33,931 bases of DNA from JAVKSL01 sp039583695 (GCA_039583695.1 JAVKSL010000024.1:1-33931), one strand, 5' to 3'; numbered from the stretch's first letter, positions 15,130 to 23,785 are shown. Made by a program: numbers and translations. The notes: generated by a model not told the origin, from the letters alone.

Positions 15130-16401
15130 GTGGCAAAGTTCGGGGATGGGAACGAGCTGGTCAAGTGCAGCTTCTGCGGAAAGTCGCAGAAGCAGGTAAA
15201 AAAGCTGATCGCTGGTCCAGGTGTCTACATCTGTGACGAGTGCATCGACTTGTGCAACGACATCATCGAGGAGGAGCGCTCGGACACCACCAAGGTCGGC
15301 TTCGAGGAGCTACCCAAGCCACGAGAGATCTGTGAGTTCCTCAACGACTATGTGATTGGCCAGGACTACGCCAAGAAGATTCTGGCAGTGGCGGTCTACA
15401 ACCATTACAAGCGTATCCAGGCCGGCAACGCCCACGAGGGAGACGTGGAGCTGTCCAAGTCCAACGTCTTGCTGCTGGGCCACACTGGTTGTGGCAAGAC
15501 CCTGCTGGCGCAGACCCTGGCCCGGATGCTCAACGTTCCCTTCGCGATAGCCGACGCCACCGCTCTCACCGAGGCTGGCTACGTGGGTGAGGATGTCGAG
15601 AACATCCTGCTCAAGCTGATCCAGGCGGCTGACTACGACGTCAAGAAGGCCGAGACCGGGATCATCTACATCGACGAGATCGACAAGATCGCCCGCAAGA
15701 GCGAGAATCCGTCGATAACCCGGGATGTGTCCGGTGAGGGAGTGCAGCAGGCCCTTCTCAAGATCCTCGAGGGCACGACGGCATCGGTGCCTCCCCAGGG
15801 GGGGCGCAAGCATCCCCACCAGGAGTTCATCCAGATCGACACCACCAACATCCTGTTCATATGCGGGGGCGCTTTCGCCGGTCTGGACAAGATCATCCAA
15901 GCCAGGGTGGGTCGCCGAGGCATCGGCTTCAGAGCGGAGGTGCGCCGGAGCGAAGACGCGGACAACGGGGAGAGCTTGCGCCAGGTCCTCCCTCAGGACC
16001 TGCTCAAGTTTGGCTTGATACCGGAGTTCGTGGGTCGTCTCCACGTCATCGGCGCGGTGTCCAACTTGGATCAGGAGGCTTTGGTGCGGATCCTCGTGGA
16101 GCCCAAGAATGCGCTGGTCAAGCAGTACCGGCGGGTGTTCGACCTGGACCAGGTGGATCTGGAGCTGACCGAGGACGCCCTCGAGGCCGTGGCTGAGCAG
16201 GCGCTGTTGCGGGGGACAGGCGCTCGCGGGCTCCGAGCGATCCTCGAGGAGGTGCTCTTGGAGCAGATGTACGATCTACCCAGCCGAACTGATGTGGGGC
16301 GCTGTGTCATCGACCGCTCGGTGGTGTTGGATCGGGTGAACCCGACCCTGATCCCCAGGGGGGCGGCAAAGCTGGATAGGCCCCGAAGAGCCGCCTCCTG
16401 A
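15130..16401 (+). CDS. clpX: ClpX, ATPase subunit of Clp protease
   Basis: ClpX unfolds tagged proteins and threads them into ClpP. The 423-residue product has the N-terminal zinc domain with Cys13-Cys16 and Cys35-Cys38. Walker A is GHTGCGKT (~117-124), the aromatic pore loop is in EAGYVGEDVEN, and Walker B is IIYIDEIDKIA. The RKH loop GGRKHPHQEF and the IGF loop for ClpP docking (RRGIGFRAEV) are followed by sensor 2 (RGTGARGLRAI). The start is GTG 15130 with a purine-rich GGGGGAGA Shine-Dalgarno just upstream (15118-15125). Its stop overlaps a possible CTG start of folC. Confidence 0.97.
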   Translation: MAKFGDGNELVKCSFCGKSQKQVKKLIAGPGVYICDECIDLCNDIIEEERSDTTKVGFEELPKPREICEFLNDYVIGQDYAKKILAVAVYNHYKRIQAGNAHEGDVELSKSNVLLLGHTGCGKTLLAQTLARMLNVPFAIADATALTEAGYVGEDVENILLKLIQAADYDVKKAETGIIYIDEIDKIARKSENPSITRDVSGEGVQQALLKILEGTTASVPPQGGRKHPHQEFIQIDTTNILFICGGAFAGLDKIIQARVGRRGIGFRAEVRRSEDADNGESLRQVLPQDLLKFGLIPEFVGRLHVIGAVSNLDQEALVRILVEPKNALVKQYRRVFDLDQVDLELTEDALEAVAEQALLRGTGARGLRAILEEVLLEQMYDLPSRTDVGRCVIDRSVVLDRVNPTLIPRGAAKLDRPRRAAS

Positions 16402-17783
16402 GCGCCTCGCGCCGTGGCTGGGACCGTGAGGCGGCGGTCGCCTGGTTGGAGGGGCACGTCAACTTCGAGGCGTTGAGCTCAGGGACGTGCCCAGGTCCAG
16501 AGACGGTCGCTGAAGCGTCCGGCGTGACAACCCTCGCCCGCCCGACCCTTGCCCGCACGGCCGAGCTGGTCGGGCTTCTCGGGAACCCCGAGTCGGCCTA
16601 CCCGGTCATCCACGTCACCGGCACGAACGGCAAGGGCTCCACGGTTGCCATGCTGAGCTGCCTCCTCAGGGCTCGGGGGCTGCGCGTGGGGACATACACC
16701 AGCCCTGACCTGGAGTCACTGAACGAGCGGATGGCCATCGCCGGGGAGCCAATCGGTGACGAAGCCTTGGCGGAGGTGCTGGCCTCGGTGGCCGATGCTG
16801 CTGAGGCCATGGCGGGAGGACCTCCGTCTCGATTCGAGATCCTCACTGCGGCCGCGCTGGCTTGGTTCTGTGACGAGGCCGTCGACGCGGCTGTGGTGGA
16901 AGTGGGCATGGGCGGGCGCCATGACGCCACCAACGTGGTGCACGGCCAGGTCGCGGTGGTCACCAACGTGAGCCTTGACCATGTGGAGGTGATGGGTCCG
17001 ACGACCACGGAGATCGCCCGGGAGAAGTCCGGGATCGTGAAACCCGGATCGACAGTGGTCCTGGGCGACCTCGACCCGGGGCTGCTCGAGGTCTTTCGCG
17101 CTGCTGGAGAAGCTCGGTGCTGGATCATGGGCGCCGACTTTGCCTGCGAGTCGACCCGCATCGCTCATGGAGGGCGGGTATTGGACCTGGTCACCCCTGG
17201 GGCGCGCTACCCCGACATCTTTCTCCCGCTCCACGGGGCTCACCAGGGTCTGAACGCGGCGTGTGCCCTGGCTGCCACAGAGGCCTTTTTCGATGCTCCG
17301 CTGCACCCCGACGTGGTGGCCGAGGGGTTTGCGGCAGTGACGGTCCCCGGGCGGATGGAGGTGCTGGCGCGTCACCCCTTGTGCATCCTCGATGGGGCAC
17401 ACAACCCGGCTGGCATGAGGGCGGCAGCCGCAACCCTTGCCGAGGAGTTCGCGCCGGTCCGGCGTTGGGTAGTGGTGATGGGACTCCTGGACGGCAGGGA
17501 CCCGGCCGAGATGCTCGGCGAGCTGGCGAGCGTCCACGTGGGGAACGTGATCGCGTGCGCCCCGGCCACGCCTCGGGCGGCGCGCCCGAGGTGCCTGGCT
17601 GCGGCCGGGACGGCTCTCGGCATCGAATCCGAGGTGGCGGCCACGGTGAGCCTGGCGCTCGAGCGGGCAGAGCAGCTCGTGGCGAGCGACGAGGGCATCG
17701 TGGTCACCGGGTCTCTCTACCTGGTCGGCGCCGCCAGGACTATCTTGCTGGGGCGGCTGGCGCCCCCGGGCTCCTCGACATGA
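16398..17783 (+). CDS. folC: Folylpolyglutamate / dihydrofolate synthase (probable CTG start)
   Basis: FolC adds glutamates to folates (and in many bacteria joins dihydropteroate to glutamate). The Mur-ligase-type P-loop HVTGTNGKGST is at ~72-82. It is followed by GTYTSPDLESLNERM, VVEVGMGGRHDATN, TNVSLDHVEVMG, IAREKSGIVKPG and LDGAHNPAGM. The first ATG/GTG/TTG in frame is TTG 16446, but the codons before it encode REAAVAWLEG, which fits the family's usual N-terminal helix (Y-x-E-A-x-x-W/Y-L-E). The frame is closed by TAG at 16377. CTG 16398 is the only reasonable earlier start and overlaps the clpX stop as CTGA. With it the protein has 461 residues. Confidence 0.9.
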   Translation: MSASRRGWDREAAVAWLEGHVNFEALSSGTCPGPETVAEASGVTTLARPTLARTAELVGLLGNPESAYPVIHVTGTNGKGSTVAMLSCLLRARGLRVGTYTSPDLESLNERMAIAGEPIGDEALAEVLASVADAAEAMAGGPPSRFEILTAAALAWFCDEAVDAAVVEVGMGGRHDATNVVHGQVAVVTNVSLDHVEVMGPTTTEIAREKSGIVKPGSTVVLGDLDPGLLEVFRAAGEARCWIMGADFACESTRIAHGGRVLDLVTPGARYPDIFLPLHGAHQGLNAACALAATEAFFDAPLHPDVVAEGFAAVTVPGRMEVLARHPLCILDGAHNPAGMRAAAATLAEEFAPVRRWVVVMGLLDGRDPAEMLGELASVHVGNVIACAPATPRAARPRCLAAAGTALGIESEVAATVSLALERAEQLVASDEGIVVTGSLYLVGAARTILLGRLAPPGSST

Positions 17784-17832
17784 ACCTTCGACCACCCTTC
17801 CCAGAAAGCTGCTCCCTGGTTCACCCAGCCGT

Positions 17833-17838
17833 TAGGGT
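17833..17838 (+). promoter_or_regulatory. -10 box (TAGGGT) of ndk
   Basis: TAGGGT lies ten bases before ATG 17849, in the 65-base gap after folC, with no Shine-Dalgarno. A very short or absent leader is predicted. Confidence 0.45.
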
Positions 17839-17848
17839 TACAGCCCTC

Positions 17849-18259
17849 ATGGACCGATCCCTGGTTATTTGCAAGCCTGACGCCGTCGAGCGCGGCCTGG
17901 CAGGCGAGATCCTGCGCAGGCTCGAGGCCAAGGGCCTGAAGCTGGTGGCAGTCGAGCTGGCCGTCATCGACCCCGAGCTGGCCGCCCGACTGTATGCCGA
18001 GCACGCCGAGAGGGGATTCTATGCTTCGCTGGTCTCCTTCATTGGCCGCTCGCCCTCGCTGATCTGTGTCGTGGAAGGCCCGGAGGACACCTGGGCCATC
18101 GTGAGGCGGCTCATGGGCGCCACCAACCCCGCCCTAGCCGAGCCCGGCACCATCCGGGGTGACCTGGCGTGCAGCGTGGCCGAGAACATGGTGCACGGGT
18201 CGGACTCGGGTTCGGCAGCCAAGCGGGAGATTGCAATATTCTTTCCAGATCTGGGGTAG
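17849..18259 (+). CDS. ndk: Nucleoside diphosphate kinase
   Basis: A 136-residue enzyme that passes phosphate from ATP to other NDPs through a phosphohistidine. It starts MDRSLVICKPDAVERGLAGEIL, the conserved KPDAV segment. GATNPALAEPGTIRGD is the nucleotide-binding region, and NMVHGSDS carries the active-site His (NxxHGSDS). The open frame runs far upstream through folC in another frame, but the family N-terminus and the -10 box fix ATG 17849. It lies between folC and mreB, as in Streptomyces. Confidence 0.96.
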   Translation: MDRSLVICKPDAVERGLAGEILRRLEAKGLKLVAVELAVIDPELAARLYAEHAERGFYASLVSFIGRSPSLICVVEGPEDTWAIVRRLMGATNPALAEPGTIRGDLACSVAENMVHGSDSGSAAKREIAIFFPDLG

Positions 18260-18277
18260 ACCATACCTGTCATGTAG

Positions 18278-18283
18278 TAGCGT
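18278..18283 (+). promoter_or_regulatory. Putative -10 box (TAGCGT) of mreB
   Basis: TAGCGT fits the TAnnnT pattern and would give a ~50-base leader carrying the AGGAGG ribosome-binding site. This makes mreB an exception to the leaderless genes around it. Confidence 0.35.
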
Positions 18284-18323
18284 GGTGCCAGTGTCGTTCA
18301 GCATAGGGACCTCCAGCCGCCTG

Positions 18324-18329
18324 AGGAGG
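18324..18329 (+). promoter_or_regulatory. AGGAGG ribosome-binding site that decides the mreB start
   Basis: AGGAGG is one base before ATG 18331 but ten bases before ATG 18340. Only the second spacing is usable, so translation should begin at 18340. Confidence 0.65.
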
Positions 18330-18339
18330 CATGCGTAGC

Positions 18340-19377
18340 ATGGGTGACAACCTGTTCTCCTCCTTCCGGGGTCGTGACATGGCCGTGGACCTTGGGACTG
18401 CCAACACCTTGGTCTACGTTCGGGGCCGCGGGATAGTGCTCAACGAGCCGTCCGTGGTGGCGGTCAACGTACGGGATGGCCGACCGCTGGCGGTGGGCAT
18501 CGAGGCCAAGCGCATGATCGGACGGACCCCTGGCCACATCCAGGCCATTCGACCGCTGAAGGACGGGGTGATCGCGGACTTCGAGATCTGCGAGAAGATG
18601 CTCAGGTATTTCATCCAGCGGGTTCACCAGCGGCACTTCGCCCGGCCTCGCATGATCATCTGCGTTCCTTCGGGCATCACCGGGGTCGAGCAGCGCGCCG
18701 TGCAAGAGGCTGCCGAGGTGGCGGGTGCGCGTAAGCCGGTCTACATCATCGAAGAGCCCATGGCCGCGGCGATTGGCGCCGGGCTGCCAGTGCATGAGCC
18801 CACCGGGAACATGGTGGTGGACATCGGAGGTGGGACCACCGAGGTGGCGGTCATCTCGCTGGGAGGTATCGTCACCAGCCAGTCGATCCGTATCGGCGGG
18901 GACGAGCTGGATGAGGCGATCATCACCTACATCAAGAAGGAGTACAGCTTGGCGCTCGGGGAGCGGACCTCTGAGGAGATCAAGATCGCCTTGGGGTCTG
19001 CGTGTGCCCTCGAGGAGGAGCTGCACGCCGAGATCCGGGGGCGCGACCTGATCACCGGGCTGCCCAAGACCATCGTCACCTCCACGGAGGAGATTCGCCA
19101 CGCCCTCGAGGAGCCGCTCTCGGCGATCGTGGACGCGGTCAAGGTGACCCTGGACAAGACCCCCCCGGAGCTGGCAGCGGACATCATGGAGCAGGGGATC
19201 GTGCTCACGGGCGGTGGGGCCATGCTGCACGGGCTCGACGTGAGGCTTTCGCAGGAGACCGGGATGCCGATCCTCGTCGCCAAGAACCCATTGCACTCGG
19301 TGGTGATTGGCAGCGGCCAGTGTTTGGAGGAGTTTGAGGCGCTCAAGCAGGTCCTGATCTCTTCCGGCTCTCGCTGA
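18340..19377 (+). CDS. mreB: Rod-shape-determining protein MreB
   Basis: MreB is the bacterial actin that guides lateral wall synthesis under the inner membrane. The 345-residue protein has the phosphate-1 loop MAVDLGTANTLVYV, IRPLKDGVIADFE, CVPSGITGVEQRAV, the connect motif EEPMAAAIGAGLPV, phosphate-2 VVDIGGGTTEVAVISLGG, and the adenosine motif VLTGGGAMLHGLD. The short N-terminus MGDNLFSSFRGRD could serve as the membrane-binding helix. First gene of the mreB-mreC-mreD-PBP2 run, which indicates a rod-shaped cell elongating by lateral insertion, unlike polar-growing mycobacteria that lack MreB. Confidence 0.97.
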   Translation: MGDNLFSSFRGRDMAVDLGTANTLVYVRGRGIVLNEPSVVAVNVRDGRPLAVGIEAKRMIGRTPGHIQAIRPLKDGVIADFEICEKMLRYFIQRVHQRHFARPRMIICVPSGITGVEQRAVQEAAEVAGARKPVYIIEEPMAAAIGAGLPVHEPTGNMVVDIGGGTTEVAVISLGGIVTSQSIRIGGDELDEAIITYIKKEYSLALGERTSEEIKIALGSACALEEELHAEIRGRDLITGLPKTIVTSTEEIRHALEEPLSAIVDAVKVTLDKTPPELAADIMEQGIVLTGGGAMLHGLDVRLSQETGMPILVAKNPLHSVVIGSGQCLEEFEALKQVLISSGSR

Positions 19378-19392
19378 GGGTCCCTCTGCCAG

Positions 19393-20247
19393 GTGGCACT
19401 GTCCCGGCGAACGTCTCGCCCGCGCTTCACCCTGTTGGTCTTGACGCTGGCGTCGATCACAGTCATCACCCTGTCTTTTCGGGGCGGCACGACGGGGTGG
19501 CTGGGAGGCGTAAGGGGCGTAGCCACCGACGTGTTCAGCCCGATCCAGTCAGCTGCAGGCGCTGTGCTCGGGCCGATTGGGAGCTTCTTCGAGGGCGCGG
19601 CCAACTTCGGCTCGCTCAAGTCAGAAAACGCCAAGCTCCGGGCTGAAGTTGCCAGGCTCAAGGCGACCAGTGCCGCGGCGAGCGTCACCAAATCCCAGCT
19701 TGCCGCCCTGGCAGCCCAGGATCATCTGAGCTTTGCTCCCAATCTGGCACACGTCGTCACCCAGGTCGTGACTGGCTCCGCCTCGAACTTCCAGGACACG
19801 ATACAGCTCAACAGGGGCTCGGGGGCAGGCATACGGGTGGGGATGCCCGCAGTATCAGGGACCGGGCTGGTTGGTACTGTGGTCCAAGTGGCCGCAGACC
19901 GCTCTACTGTGTTGCCCCTCACCGCCCCTACATCCAGCGTGGGAGTCTTGTACACCGCCAAGGGCACCTCGACGGGGCTGGCCCTGGCTACCGGCCAGGG
20001 GGCGGGAAAGCCGCTGTCGGTGTCGTTGATCGCTCCCGGGACCGTATTGTTCAAGGACGAGGAGATGGTGACCAGTGGGGCATCGGGGAGCCCCTACCCG
20101 CTGGGCATCCCGGTGGGGACGGTGTCCAGCGCCAGCCAATCCCCGGGCTCGCAGAGCGAGACGGTGACCCTCACCCCGATTGTCCACCCGAGTCAGCTGG
20201 AGTTCGTGAGCATCTTGTTGTTCAAGCCATCGGCGGTGGTCCCGTGA
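19393..20247 (+). CDS. mreC: Rod-shape-determining protein MreC
   Basis: MreC is a single-pass membrane protein that links MreB to periplasmic wall enzymes. In the 284-residue product, residues ~12-30 are the membrane helix (FTLLVLTLASITVITLSF). A coiled coil follows (~75-95, LKSENAKLRAEVARLKA), then two beta-barrel halves with the typical VGMPAVSGTGLVGTVVQV and the late GIPVGTV strand turn. GTG 19393 lies 15 bases after mreB. The stop overlaps the mreD start (GTGA). An Ala/Ser/Thr-rich coil is the only deviation from well-studied homologues. Confidence 0.92.
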   Translation: MALSRRTSRPRFTLLVLTLASITVITLSFRGGTTGWLGGVRGVATDVFSPIQSAAGAVLGPIGSFFEGAANFGSLKSENAKLRAEVARLKATSAAASVTKSQLAALAAQDHLSFAPNLAHVVTQVVTGSASNFQDTIQLNRGSGAGIRVGMPAVSGTGLVGTVVQVAADRSTVLPLTAPTSSVGVLYTAKGTSTGLALATGQGAGKPLSVSLIAPGTVLFKDEEMVTSGASGSPYPLGIPVGTVSSASQSPGSQSETVTLTPIVHPSQLEFVSILLFKPSAVVP

Positions 20248-20834
20248 TCTCTTATGGGACCCACGTCGGTGCTGGGTCGGCGGTTGTGGGGCCTTCATCG
20301 GCCGGGCAAGGGGGCGCCTACCGGCTGTTCCTGGTGGCGATCACCACCTTCGTGGTGCAGCACTGCATCTTCAGCGCGCTGCGAATCCACGGCGCCCAGC
20401 CCGATCTCATGCTGGGCTTGGTCGTGCTGGTGGCCCTTGACGGGGGACCCCGTCGTGGGGCGCTGTTCGGCTTTGCCGTTGGGCTGGGGGTCGATCTGTT
20501 CGTGATGACGCCGTTTGGGCTCAGCGCGCTCACGTTCACCCTTGTTGGGTACGCGGTGGGCCAGCTCCGGGGGGCCCTGGCGGGGGAGGACGGGGCCTTG
20601 GTCACCACGGCGGTCGCGGCTGGCGGCGCCATCGTGGGCACCCTTGGCTACGCTCTCCTCCTGGTGATCGCGGGCGGCGCGGTCTACGGGCTGGGTTGGA
20701 TCGTCCTGACTGTCGCCCTGGTCAACACGATCTTGGCAGTGCCGACCTCCAGGGTGGTCCGCTGGGCTTCTGGGTCCCGCTCCGGGGGCGCCCGCTCGCG
20801 AAGCCGACCTGGACTCCGGGGCGCCTGGCGATGA
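20244..20834 (+). CDS. mreD: Rod-shape-determining protein MreD
   Basis: A 196-residue polytopic membrane protein. Five or six hydrophobic segments begin at ~27 (LFLVAITTFVVQHCIF), with the MreD-like PDLMLGLVVLVALDGGPRRGALFGFAVGLGVDL stretch in the middle. The C-terminal ~25 residues are a basic Arg/Ser/Gly tail. It starts at GTG 20244, overlapping the mreC stop by four bases, and its stop overlaps the PBP2 start (ATGA). Sequence conservation in MreD is low, so position between mreC and the PBP gene is part of the evidence. Confidence 0.87.
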   Translation: MISYGTHVGAGSAVVGPSSAGQGGAYRLFLVAITTFVVQHCIFSALRIHGAQPDLMLGLVVLVALDGGPRRGALFGFAVGLGVDLFVMTPFGLSALTFTLVGYAVGQLRGALAGEDGALVTTAVAAGGAIVGTLGYALLLVIAGGAVYGLGWIVLTVALVNTILAVPTSRVVRWASGSRSGGARSRSRPGLRGAWR

Positions 20835-23467
20835 GCCGGCGTAGCAGCCTTCACCTGGCGTCCAGACGCTCTCGTGCTGCGTGGCGGAGGCGCTGGCAGG
20901 GGGGCGCCACCAGAGGTCGGGCGGGTTTGGGCTTGTCCAGCTTGGTCAGGAGGACCTCGGCCTCGAGGCGCCGCTCAGCCGCCCGGCGCCCGAAACGGAC
21001 CCCGGCCCAGTCGTCCAGGCTGCGCCTGGGGTTGGTGGGGGCGGTGATAGGGGTCCTGTTCCTGGCCATGGTGGCCAGGCTCTACTCCCTCCAAGTGCTG
21101 AACGCCCCCACCTACGCCAAGGCTGCCACTACCAACCAGGTGCGAGACGTGAGCGTAGCGCCGCCACGGGGCAACATCGTGGTCCGCTCGGGCGTCCCAA
21201 TCGTTGGAAATACCACCACCGAGGCGGTCACCCTCTCGCTCTATGTCGCTGGCCAGCACCCAGGAGTCATCGGACGTTTGGCCAAGGTGCTGCACATGAC
21301 CCCGGCGGCGGTGAGTGGAGCACTGCACAACAACCAGTTCAGCAAATACGTGCCGGTGCCCATCGCCACCAACGTGTCGAAGGATGTCATCGTGTACATC
21401 GCCGAGCACGCCTCCGAGTTCCCTGGGGTTACGGCCGAGCCTACATCGGAGCTGACCTATCCTGAGGGCGCTCTCGCCGCCCAGGTGCTTGGCTACGTAG
21501 GCCCCATCAGCTCCTCCGAGCTCTCCCAGCCCCAGTTCAAGGGATATGCGGCCGGCGATCTGGTGGGTCAGGCCGGGATCGAGGGAGAGTACAACAACTA
21601 CCTGTTCGGCGGCCCGGGCGTCACCCAACTGTCGGTGAACAGCAGTGGGGCCGTGGTGGGGACACTGTCCACCAAGCCCCCCACCCCGGGCGACACTGTC
21701 CAGCTCAACATGGACCTCGGTCTGCAGAAGACGCTGCAGGCCGACCTGGCCAGCCAGATCCTGAAGGTGAGGGGCACCTACATCCCTGGATCCCCTGGAA
21801 CTGGAATTGCTGCAGCCCCTGGCGGGGCAGCGGTGGTCATGGACCCGCAGGACGGTCATGTGCTGGCCATGGCCTCGTACCCCAGCTACAACCCGACCGA
21901 GTGGGTGGGCGGGATAAGCCAGGCCCAGCTGAACGCCCTGTATGCCCCCGGTGCCGACCAACCTTTGCTCAACCGAGCCATCCAGGGCCTTTACACGCCT
22001 GGGTCCACCTTCAAGCTGGCCACGGCCACGGCGGCCCTCAACGACGGCCTCATAACGCCGAGCTTCACCTTTGACGACGCAACCGCCTCCTTCACCGTTC
22101 CCCACTGCACCGGGGGCACGTGCACCTTCTACGACACCGCGTCTCCACCGCAAGGGGTGATCGACGTGACCCAGGCGATCTCGGCCTCGGACGACCCGTT
22201 CTTCTACAACCTCGGCTATCAGTTCTACGCAGCCTATGAGAAGGATGGTCAGTACGGCTTCACCCCCATCCAGCAGACCGCCAACTCCTACAGCCTGGGT
22301 GCGGGGACCGGGATCGACCTGCCCGGCGAGCAGACTGGGTTCATCGACAGCTACGCCGCCGATCAGCGTCTCTGCGCTCAGGATCCGAAGGGGTACAACT
22401 GTCCTGCCGCCTGGTACGCGGGGAACAACGTGGAGATGGCATTCGGGCAGGGGGCGACCCTGGTCACGCCCATCGAGATTGCCGACGCCTATGCGACATT
22501 TGCCAATGGCGGTACCCGTTACCAGCCGGAGATGGTCGCGAGCGTCGTAAATCCCGAGGGCAAGGTGGTGAAGACATTCCCGCCCGTGGTGACCGGGCAC
22601 GTTCCCATGTCCGCAGCCAACCACGCAGCCATGCTGGCTGGCTTCATCGGCGCCGTGCAAAGTCCGAAAGGCACGGCATACTACCCATTCCAAGGGTTCA
22701 ACTTCTCCAAGCTGGACGTGGCTGGCAAGACCGGCACGTCCAGCGTGACGAATCAGGTCCCCAACTCACTGTTCGTCGCCTTTGCCGGGGCGGACATCAA
22801 CAACCCCCAGTACGTCGTGGCTGTTGTGATCCAACAGGCCGGCTATGGGGAGGCGGACGCTGCCCCGGTTGCCCGCAGGGTCCTGCAGTACCTCATGAAC
22901 CACCCCCCCGGTCCGATCACTCCTCCGAAGCCATCACCGGTGCTGATCCCCGAGCTGGCGCCCCTGAAGCCGTGCACCACTTCGACTTCCACCACCTCGA
23001 CTTCCACTCCGAGCACGAACAGCTCCACATCGACCACGAGCACGACCACGAGCAATTCCACATTGACCACCCTCGGGGCCACCAATAGCACGCTGCCCGG
23101 CTCCACGACCACGACGACCGACTGCGCCCCGACCACGACCACGACGTCGAGCACCGCTACGACACCCGCCACCACCGCCACCACCGCCATCACCGCCACC
23201 ACCGCCACCACCGCCATCACCGCCATCACCGCCACCACTGCCACCACTGCCACCACTGCCACCACTGCCACCACTGCCACCACTGCCACCACCGCCACCA
23301 CCGCCACCACCGCCACGAGGAGTACCACTGCCAGCGTTACCACGACGAGCACGCCTAACACCACCGCCACGACGGGCACCACCGCCACCACCGCCACGAC
23401 GGGCACCACCGCCACCAGCGGCGTGGCGGCGGCCAGGCCAAGCACCACGGCCCGAGCGTCCCCATGA
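20831..23467 (+). CDS. mrdA: Penicillin-binding protein 2 (elongasome transpeptidase) with Thr-rich tail
   Basis: The class B transpeptidase cross-links peptidoglycan during elongation. The 878-residue product starts with a ~60-residue Arg-rich cytoplasmic segment and has one membrane helix (~65-90). A dimerisation/pedestal domain follows (VAPPRGNIVVRSG, AGDLVGQAGIEGEYNNYL). In the transpeptidase domain the active-site Ser392 lies in SxxK (STFK, 392-395), the SxD motif is Ser453-Asp454-Asp455, and KTG is at 633-635. Residues ~715-878 are a Thr/Ser-rich tail with long TATTATT repeats, unusual for PBP2. ATG 20831 overlaps the mreD stop and is preferred over the in-frame start at 20696 inside mreD. 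No rodA follows. Confidence 0.94.
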   Translation: MSRRSSLHLASRRSRAAWRRRWQGGATRGRAGLGLSSLVRRTSASRRRSAARRPKRTPAQSSRLRLGLVGAVIGVLFLAMVARLYSLQVLNAPTYAKAATTNQVRDVSVAPPRGNIVVRSGVPIVGNTTTEAVTLSLYVAGQHPGVIGRLAKVLHMTPAAVSGALHNNQFSKYVPVPIATNVSKDVIVYIAEHASEFPGVTAEPTSELTYPEGALAAQVLGYVGPISSSELSQPQFKGYAAGDLVGQAGIEGEYNNYLFGGPGVTQLSVNSSGAVVGTLSTKPPTPGDTVQLNMDLGLQKTLQADLASQILKVRGTYIPGSPGTGIAAAPGGAAVVMDPQDGHVLAMASYPSYNPTEWVGGISQAQLNALYAPGADQPLLNRAIQGLYTPGSTFKLATATAALNDGLITPSFTFDDATASFTVPHCTGGTCTFYDTASPPQGVIDVTQAISASDDPFFYNLGYQFYAAYEKDGQYGFTPIQQTANSYSLGAGTGIDLPGEQTGFIDSYAADQRLCAQDPKGYNCPAAWYAGNNVEMAFGQGATLVTPIEIADAYATFANGGTRYQPEMVASVVNPEGKVVKTFPPVVTGHVPMSAANHAAMLAGFIGAVQSPKGTAYYPFQGFNFSKLDVAGKTGTSSVTNQVPNSLFVAFAGADINNPQYVVAVVIQQAGYGEADAAPVARRVLQYLMNHPPGPITPPKPSPVLIPELAPLKPCTTSTSTTSTSTPSTNSSTSTTSTTTSNSTLTTLGATNSTLPGSTTTTTDCAPTTTTTSSTATTPATTATTAITATTATTAITAITATTATTATTATTATTATTATTATTATTATRSTTASVTTTSTPNTTATTGTTATTATTGTTATSGVAAARPSTTARASP
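23167..23316 (+). repeat. 9-bp microsatellite-like array encoding a Thr/Ala tail on PBP2
   Basis: About sixteen head-to-tail copies of ACCGCCACC with ACC/ACT and ATC variants, encoding TATTATT with occasional Ile. The unit keeps the reading frame, so slippage would only change tail length. Confidence 0.85.
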
Positions 23468-23785
23468 CCCAAGCACGCCCCGGCTGCTCGGCGGGGGCTA
23501 GGCTGGCCTCAGTGAGTTGCTGCCGCACCGTCGCCCTTGGTGGATCGGCGTCACCTTCTCATACCAGTTCAGATATCGCGCGTGCGCGACGGCGCCATGT
23601 GGGCTTGGTCCGCTGGCGTGACGGACGCGCAGCCCGCCCCACTTGCACCGACGGATGGCCTCGTGGTCCGTACCGACCACCGGACCAGGTTGGATTGTCT
23701 CCGATCTTGGCCAGCCGACCAGGTGCATGGGCGGCCGCCTCGACCGACCCCGGCTATGCCCGGGTCGGTAGAAGGGACCACTTCA
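23468..23785 (+). promoter_or_regulatory. 318-base rne leader region with promoter and hairpin
   Basis: No gene is convincing here. TAGGCT at 23499-23504 fits a -10 box and would start a transcript near 23511, leaving a ~275-base untranslated leader. Just before the start, CCGACCC (23744-23750) and GGGTCGG (23762-23768) form a 7-bp stem with an 11-base loop, ending two bases before the GAAGGG ribosome-binding site (23771-23776). The long structured leader contrasts with the leaderless genes nearby. Confidence 0.5.

Noticed and set aside
17117..17848. In-frame upstream extension of ndk
   Set aside because: It overlaps folC in another frame, is Arg/Gly-rich, and lies upstream of the ndk promoter.
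20696..20830. In-frame upstream start for PBP2 within mreD
   Set aside because: It would overlap mreD by more than 130 bases; ATG 20831 overlapping the mreD stop is the normal coupling.
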